This document shows positions 7,043 to 11,249 of a stretch of DNA of 11,249 nt, one piece after another. The position numbers and the translations under genes were made by a program. Position 1 is the stretch's first letter, and every line of letters starts with the position of its first letter. This stretch comes from Bacteroidia bacterium. GTDB lineage: Bacteria > Bacteroidota > Bacteroidia > SpSt-205. The notes under the pieces were generated by a model. It did no database searches, had not been told where the DNA came from, and worked only from the letters and a program-made list of their open reading frames with translations. The DNA lies in NCBI GenBank assembly GCA_025060275.1, contig JANXCJ010000062.1, positions 1 through 11,249 on the forward strand. Reading direction: 5' to 3'.

Positions 7043-7059
7043 CGACCTTTTGAAGGGCT

Positions 7060-7557
7060 TTATTGCTTCCTAAAATATACAACTCTTAGAAAAGGAACGC
7101 ACCTGTCATAAAAGAACTCCCACTCTTTTGGTACCCACTCCTCCTCGGAGAAAGAAGGGAAAAAGGTATCTCCGTCATAATTTCCCATTATCCAACTTAG
7201 GTACATCTTTTTCACTTCAGGTAAGCTAAGAGCCCACTGGAAAATCTTCTCCCCGCCCGTGAAAAAGACAGGTATTTCAGTTGTTCTTAGTGCCTTTAGC
7301 AGAGAGTCCTTAGAGGGGAAAACTCGTGTAACTGGAAGGGGCTCTTGAGTTCTGCTTAGTACCCATATCTCTCTACCGGGCAGTGGTCTCGCTATACTCT
7401 GCCAAGTTTTCCTTCCCATTACGAGTACGCCTCCCCAAGTGAGCTCACGAAATAGTCGGAGTTCTAAAGGTAAGTGCCATGGGAGGCGCCCCCCCTTACC
7501 TATCACTCTATTAGGATGAGAGAGGGAAGCTACTATGCTCCAATTCCTTTCCGTCAT
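7060..7557 (-). CDS. folA: Dihydrofolate reductase
   Basis: This cytoplasmic enzyme reduces dihydrofolate to tetrahydrofolate with NADPH. The 165-residue length is typical. The N-terminal strand and Met20-like loop read IVASLSHPNRVIGKGGRLPWHLP (8-30). The active-site acid is Glu32 (LPLELRLF), where E. coli has Asp27; either acid is known in the family. VLVMGRKTWQSI (44-55), LPGREIWVLSR (59-69, NADPH-binding) and FFTGGEKIFQWAL (98-110, the Gly-Gly cofactor loop) are all present. The ATG lies in an ATGA shared with the bioF stop, so it is probably translated with bioF. No thyA, its common partner in other bacteria, is visible in this window. Confidence 0.95.
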   Translation of the reverse strand: MTERNWSIVASLSHPNRVIGKGGRLPWHLPLELRLFRELTWGGVLVMGRKTWQSIARPLPGREIWVLSRTQEPLPVTRVFPSKDSLLKALRTTEIPVFFTGGEKIFQWALSLPEVKKMYLSWIMGNYDGDTFFPSFSEEEWVPKEWEFFYDRCVPFLRVVYFRKQ

Positions 7558-8603
7558 TGCCTAATATAAGAGAAAAGCTCTTGAATCTCAGTTTCTGTGT
7601 TGTGGGCGTGGAGGGTAAGCCTATAACCAGGATAAGCTACAGTAGGAGGATAAAGCTTCTTGAGTGGGAGGGGATGGTTTGCTGGGAGGAAAGCTATAGG
7701 CCCCTTCAATCCTTCATAAGGAATATGATAAGCTTGAAGGAGCTGAGAGGTATAGTAGATGTGCCCCCAAAGTCTTTCTCTTCTTTCCTGCCAGTAGGTA
7801 TTGCGATAAAGTATCTGGGCTATAGCCCAAGGAATACAATAGGGTAAAGCAGTGGTATAAATTCCTGCAAATCCCTTGCGTCTGAGATATTCTATAAGCC
7901 AGGGAGGGGCTATCCAGACTCCCCCCACTAATCCAACGGCTTTACCAAATGTGTAGAGTACGGCTAAAGGCGTCAGTCCTTCTCTTTCGCTCCAGCTTTG
8001 CCCCGCTGGAAAGATGAAAGTAGTATGTGCCTCATCAATGACTATGTGACAATTGTATCGCTCCTGGAGATATCTTAGGGCTTTAGGCTCAGGTGTATCA
8101 CCCCGCATAGAGTAAAGAGACTCTACAGCTATGAATACTTCTCCCCTTGCCTTTCTGATAAGCCTTTCTGCTTCTTCAAAGTTATTATGGGGGAATCCCC
8201 ATGCTATGGCACTGCTGAGGCGAATACCCTGCCGGATAGAAGCATGTACTTCCCGGTCAAAGAGTATAGTGTCTCCTCTTTGTGGAATGGTACTCCAGAA
8301 GGCTAAATTAGCATTCAGTCCGCTGGGGAAAAAAAGGGCCTTTTTGCCGGATGTGCCCCATAACTTCTCTGCTTCTGCTTCTACCAGAGAGAAAACCTCT
8401 GCATCACCTCCTAAGTAGCGAGACCCTCCACTTCCCCTTAGCCACTCTGGTGGGCACTCTTGTAGAATGCTTTTTATCACGCCTTCTTGATTGAGGCCGA
8501 GATAGTCATTTGTTGAAAAATCTGCCTCTTCTTCTTTGTGGCTCCAAAAGGGTCTGTGGGGAGAGCGCTCAAGAAGGGCTTTTATTCGTGCTTCAAGGGG
8601 CAT
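7554..8603 (-). CDS. bioF: 8-amino-7-oxononanoate synthase (BioF)
   Basis: This PLP enzyme of the alpha-oxoamine synthase family condenses pimeloyl thioester with L-alanine in biotin synthesis. With ATG 8603 as start (MPLEARIKALLERS, like the E. coli BioF N terminus) it has 349 residues. Visible sites are FSTNDYLGL (29-37), RGSGGSRYLGG (56-66), FPSGLNANL (92-100), His120 (ring-stacking), ESLYSMRGD (161-169), DEAHTTF (190-196, normally DEAHSTG) and PLP Lys221 in YTFGKAVGLVGG. The C terminus YPPTVAYPGYRLTLHAHNTE resembles BioF rather than KBL or HemA. The segment before it is about 15-20 residues shorter than in E. coli BioF (384 aa). A GTG start at 8633 would add 10 residues and a 41-nt overlap with the upstream gene; the ATG gives an 11-nt overlap. 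Confidence 0.88.
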   Translation of the reverse strand: MPLEARIKALLERSPHRPFWSHKEEEADFSTNDYLGLNQEGVIKSILQECPPEWLRGSGGSRYLGGDAEVFSLVEAEAEKLWGTSGKKALFFPSGLNANLAFWSTIPQRGDTILFDREVHASIRQGIRLSSAIAWGFPHNNFEEAERLIRKARGEVFIAVESLYSMRGDTPEPKALRYLQERYNCHIVIDEAHTTFIFPAGQSWSEREGLTPLAVLYTFGKAVGLVGGVWIAPPWLIEYLRRKGFAGIYTTALPYCIPWAIAQILYRNTYWQERRERLWGHIYYTSQLLQAYHIPYEGLKGPIAFLPANHPLPLKKLYPPTVAYPGYRLTLHAHNTETEIQELFSYIRQ

Positions 8604-9651
8604 AGCAGATTCTCGCAATCCCCATTGCTCCACCGTAGCCTAAAGCTAATATTGCGGCATCATTCCAGGAGGTAGGTCTGAGGTTTCCCCAATAGGTAGG
8701 GTAAGGGGGGGCAAGCCAGGATCGGCTTCGCATTGCTTGAACTGCTGTTGCTAAGCTCACTAAGGGGGCGGCTCCTAAACTGTGGCCTACCCATATCTTC
8801 ACAGATACAGCGGGGACTTCGCCCCACACAGCACGGATAGCCTCGTATTCTGCTTCGTCTCCTTGACGTGTGCCAGGGGCATGAAGCCATACCATATCAG
8901 GCGGAGAGCTTTCACAAGCAGCTATGAAGTTCTTCAAGGCTATTTGATCTACGGCTGTGAAGGAGGTATTCTTGGAGCAACTTGCCGTCCTCACGTGTAG
9001 GCTCTTTAGCCAGATAGGAGAGTCAGCACGAGCAGATAAAATACCTAAGACCGCTGCCTCTCCTAATGCAAAGGAGTTTCTCCTCGCTAAGTTACCTGGC
9101 TGAACATAGGGGAAATGACTCTCTCTACTATAAATACGAAGGGCTGCCATGGCTTCTATCATAAAAGGAAAAACGGGTGCCTCTACTGCACCAAAAAGTA
9201 CGGTTTCTGCTTCTCCTGCTTTTATTAGCAGAGCAGCCTGATAAAGAGCTAACATTCCACTGATACAGGCTTGACTTACTACCCAAGCGGGCCCCTCTAT
9301 GCCTAACAACCTCGCTAAGCGGCTTGCTAAGCTGCCTAATGTAGTGTCTGGAGAGAAGTGGGGAGATATGTATTTCTCCTGCTTCCATCTCTCATAGGCC
9401 CTAAGTAGGCTACCCAGCTCTCCCCGTGCTGTACCTATTATTACTGCTTGGGGGGCTTCTTGCTTTATTTCTTCAGCGTGGGCTTCGGCTAAGGCTCTTA
9501 TTAAGCCCCATGCGCGCTCATCCTGTGAAGCAGTCGGAATGGTGCAAACAGGATGCCCCTCCCTTATCTCCCAGTGAGAGTCTTGCCGCAGAATAGCCTC
9601 GGCAAGAGGAATGCTCCAAAGGGCTCTCAAGTAGAGATTTATGTCCCTCAT
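8593..9651 (-). CDS. Short beta-ketoacyl synthase, probably linked to biotin (pimelate) synthesis
   Basis: The thiolase-fold condensing enzyme has 352 residues, versus about 410 for FabF. The Cys-His-His triad can be placed: Cys129 in VVSQACISGMLALYQAA, His257 in HAPGTRQGDEAEYEAI (FabF has HGTGT), and His290 in KIWVGHSLGAAP with Lys285 before it. The C-terminal gating motif is GYGGAMG (338-344), where FabF has GFGG. The N-terminal 40 residues lack the usual VVITG start of FabF and read as a shortened first domain. It overlaps kdsA by 4 nt and bioF by 11 nt. As I recall, ketoacyl synthases beside biotin genes are common in Bacteroidota, so a role in building the pimeloyl chain is the best inference. 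Specificity cannot be read from the sequence; a chain-extending role in another lipid is possible. Confidence 0.82.
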   Translation of the reverse strand: MRDINLYLRALWSIPLAEAILRQDSHWEIREGHPVCTIPTASQDERAWGLIRALAEAHAEEIKQEAPQAVIIGTARGELGSLLRAYERWKQEKYISPHFSPDTTLGSLASRLARLLGIEGPAWVVSQACISGMLALYQAALLIKAGEAETVLFGAVEAPVFPFMIEAMAALRIYSRESHFPYVQPGNLARRNSFALGEAAVLGILSARADSPIWLKSLHVRTASCSKNTSFTAVDQIALKNFIAACESSPPDMVWLHAPGTRQGDEAEYEAIRAVWGEVPAVSVKIWVGHSLGAAPLVSLATAVQAMRSRSWLAPPYPTYWGNLRPTSWNDAAILALGYGGAMGIARICYAP

Positions 9652-10460
9652 CGGATAGCATATAGACGCGCTATTTCGTGAAGAAGACTTTCAGCTTCTT
9701 CTAAATTCAACATTGTAGCGGCATCACTCGGTGATTGCTCAGGGACGGGATGCACTTCCATAAATACACCCTCTGCGCCTGCCACCACCCCTAAGCGGGC
9801 ATATAGGCTTACGAACCTGCGTTCTCCCAAGGTCATCCCTGCAGAAGTGTTAGGTCGCTGTACTGCATGCGTAGCATCCATTAGGACAGGATATTTTCCC
9901 TCTTGCATCCATAAAATATTGCGAAAGTCTACTACTAAATCTTCATATCCGAAAAAAGTTCCTCTTTCTGTCAGAAGTATCCGGTTATTCCCTGTGGAAG
10001 CTACTTTTTCAGCGGCAAAGAGCAGCGTACGTGCGCTCATGAATTGACCTTTCTTGATATTTACGATCTTTCCTGTGGCACCGACAGCTTGCAGAAGAGC
10101 CGTCTGACGCGAGAGAAAAGCAGGGATTTGAATAACATCTACTACCTCGGCAGCCATGGGAACTTCCTTTGTCTCATGCACATCTGTAAGAATGGGCACT
10201 CCCCATTCGGCTTTCACTTTAGCTAAGATTTCTAATGCTTCGGTGTCTCCTATGCCTTGGAAGGAGCTAGCACGAGTCCTATTAGCCTTACGATAAGATG
10301 CCTTGAATATATAGAAAAAGTTGAGCTTTTCGCATACAGGTAGAAGCTTCTGCACTACTTTAGCGCATATATCATAGTTTTCCACTACGCAAGGTCCAGC
10401 TACGATACAGGCTACTTTATTTCGGGCTTGAGGATGCCATTCTTGCCAGGGGGTTTTCAT
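9648..10460 (-). CDS. kdsA: 3-deoxy-D-manno-octulosonate 8-phosphate synthase, metal-dependent class
   Basis: This cytoplasmic enzyme condenses phosphoenolpyruvate with arabinose 5-phosphate to give Kdo8P, the precursor of the LPS inner-core sugar Kdo. The 270-residue sequence has CIVAGPCVVEN (18-28), FKASYRKANRTRASSFQGIG (52-71), LTDVHE (91-96), VIQIPAFLSRQT (109-120), NIKKGQF (134-140), LTERGTFFGYEDLVVDFR (163-180), DATHAVQRP (195-203) and FMEVHPVPEQSPSDAAT (233-249). The metal ligands of the Aquifex enzyme (Cys11, His185, Glu222, Asp233, as I recall) correspond to Cys24, His198, Glu235 and Asp246, all with the same offset of 13. This places it in the metal-dependent class, unlike E. coli KdsA, which has Asn at the Cys position. 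The ATG and TGA overlaps with its neighbours (4 nt each) show it is inside an operon. Confidence 0.96.
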   Translation of the reverse strand: MKTPWQEWHPQARNKVACIVAGPCVVENYDICAKVVQKLLPVCEKLNFFYIFKASYRKANRTRASSFQGIGDTEALEILAKVKAEWGVPILTDVHETKEVPMAAEVVDVIQIPAFLSRQTALLQAVGATGKIVNIKKGQFMSARTLLFAAEKVASTGNNRILLTERGTFFGYEDLVVDFRNILWMQEGKYPVLMDATHAVQRPNTSAGMTLGERRFVSLYARLGVVAGAEGVFMEVHPVPEQSPSDAATMLNLEEAESLLHEIARLYAIR

Positions 10461-11233
10461 TCTCCTCGGAATGCCGGCTTGCGCTTCTCCACGAATGCGG
10501 ATAGCCCCTCCTGGTAATCTTGCGTGCGTCCTGCTAGCTCTTGATAATAGTACTCATACTTCAGTGCTTCCTCATAGCTTCTTTCAAAGCTGCGCAGGAG
10601 AAGCTTTTTGATATATGCTACGGCTATGGGGGCTTGCGCTGCATATCTTAGCGCAAGAGCATGTGTAGCCTCTTCCAACTTTTCATCCTCAACTACTTGA
10701 TTTATAAGTCCCCATTCCAAAGCTTTTTCGGCTGGAATGCGATCACCTAGCGTTGCGAGCTCAAACGCCCGCTTCAGTCCTACTGTCCTCACCAAGTGGA
10801 AAGAAGTAGCTGTATCTAAGGATAAGCCCACATTTACGAATGCAATTACAAAGGAAGCCGAACGAGCCGCTATGATGTAATCGCAGGCAAATGCCAATCC
10901 TGCGCCCGCACCTGCAGCTACTCCGTTTACGCTCGCGATTATAGGTTTCTCTAACTCATGAAGGGCTTGCACCATAGGGTTATATCGCTTCTCTACTGAC
11001 TCTCCCAGGGAACGCTTCACGCCTACAATATCCTTTAGGTCTTGTCCAGAACAGAAAGCCTTTCCTGTGCCCCGAATCACCACAGTCCGAATATTTTTGT
11101 CTCTCTTAACTTCTCGCAGGAGGCTTAGAATCTCAGCGCTCATCTTTTCATTGAAAGCATTGAAACGGTCGGGACGATTGAGAGTGATATAGGCTACACT
11201 GTCCCTCTTGTCGTATAGGAGAGTTTCATACAT
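10457..11233 (-). CDS. PaaG-type enoyl-CoA hydratase/isomerase
   Basis: The 258-residue crotonase-fold protein has both oxyanion-hole strings, GKAFCSGQDLKD (57-68) and VNGVAAGAGAGLAFACDYIIAA (102-123), and an acid at Asp140 (VGLSLDTATSF), the position of the catalytic Asp in PaaG-like isomerases; the paired glutamates of classical hydratases are absent. The end YYQELAGRTQDYQEGLSAFVEKRKPAF strongly resembles E. coli PaaG (ring 1,2-epoxyphenylacetyl-CoA isomerase). No other phenylacetate gene is visible in the window, and the downstream partner is kdsA, so its real substrate may be another enoyl- or epoxy-acyl-CoA. It opens the gene series: a perfect -7 box ends 4 nt before its ATG, and its stop overlaps kdsA in ATGA. 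Confidence 0.85.
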   Translation of the reverse strand: MYETLLYDKRDSVAYITLNRPDRFNAFNEKMSAEILSLLREVKRDKNIRTVVIRGTGKAFCSGQDLKDIVGVKRSLGESVEKRYNPMVQALHELEKPIIASVNGVAAGAGAGLAFACDYIIAARSASFVIAFVNVGLSLDTATSFHLVRTVGLKRAFELATLGDRIPAEKALEWGLINQVVEDEKLEEATHALALRYAAQAPIAVAYIKKLLLRSFERSYEEALKYEYYYQELAGRTQDYQEGLSAFVEKRKPAFRGE

Positions 11234-11237
11234 GTTG

Positions 11238-11245
11238 CAAAGATA
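11238..11245 (-). promoter_or_regulatory. Bacteroidota -7 box at the head of the gene series
   Basis: TATCTTTG (11245..11238) matches TAnnTTTG exactly and ends 4 nt before ATG 11233. The -33 element would lie beyond the right edge, so the promoter cannot be fully checked. The position implies a leaderless or nearly leaderless transcript for the PaaG-type gene and the genes coupled to it. Confidence 0.55.
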
Positions 11246-11249
11246 GTTT

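Noticed and set aside
1..11249. CRISPR arrays, insertion sequences, integrases or phage genes.
   Set aside because: No regularly spaced direct repeats, transposase motifs or terminal repeats were seen on either strand.

Overview
The window looks like a chromosomal segment of a Gram-negative member of the Bacteroidota. The reasons are: perfect Bacteroidota -7 promoter boxes (TAnnTTTG) in front of three genes and almost no Shine-Dalgarno sequences; the ileS / DksA-TraR / lspA gene order; a one-cysteine DksA-like protein; and KdsA, an LPS-core enzyme. G+C is roughly 46% by eye. A strikingly Thermus-like DNA methyltransferase hints at a hot habitat, but that is only an inference.

All supportable genes lie on the minus strand. 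Read in the direction of transcription (right to left), a tightly packed series runs from position 11233 to a clear hairpin terminator at 1693-1716. The genes are a PaaG-type enoyl-CoA hydratase/isomerase, kdsA, a short ketoacyl synthase, bioF, folA, ileS, a DksA/TraR-family protein, lspA, lipB, and a small secreted cationic protein. Neighbours mostly overlap by 4 to 43 nt, so two transcription units are likely: one from the promoter at about 11240, and a second starting or reinforced at a box at about 7040 in front of ileS. The contents are mainly housekeeping: LPS Kdo synthesis, biotin and lipoate cofactor supply, folate, translation, and lipoprotein processing.

Left of the terminator the character changes. 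Positions about 616-1688 hold a decayed gene with four in-frame stops and two 1-nt frameshifts. It can still be read as about 355 residues and may have been a nuclease. After it comes a complete Bacteroidota promoter (481-509) driving the first 159 codons of an N6-adenine methyltransferase that closely resembles M.TaqI (TCGA-specific); the gene runs off the left edge.

The most interesting signal links that gene to the whole window. By hand I find only one TCGA in 11,249 bases, and it sits inside the pseudogene, whereas composition predicts dozens. This fits long-term exposure to a TCGA-cutting restriction-modification system. Other points of note are an altered class I signature (GIHH instead of HIGH) in IleRS, which predicts strong mupirocin resistance, a repeated pattern of promoter boxes only 3-5 nt before start codons (leaderless mRNAs), and an unusual small secreted peptide with a duplicated NWK motif.
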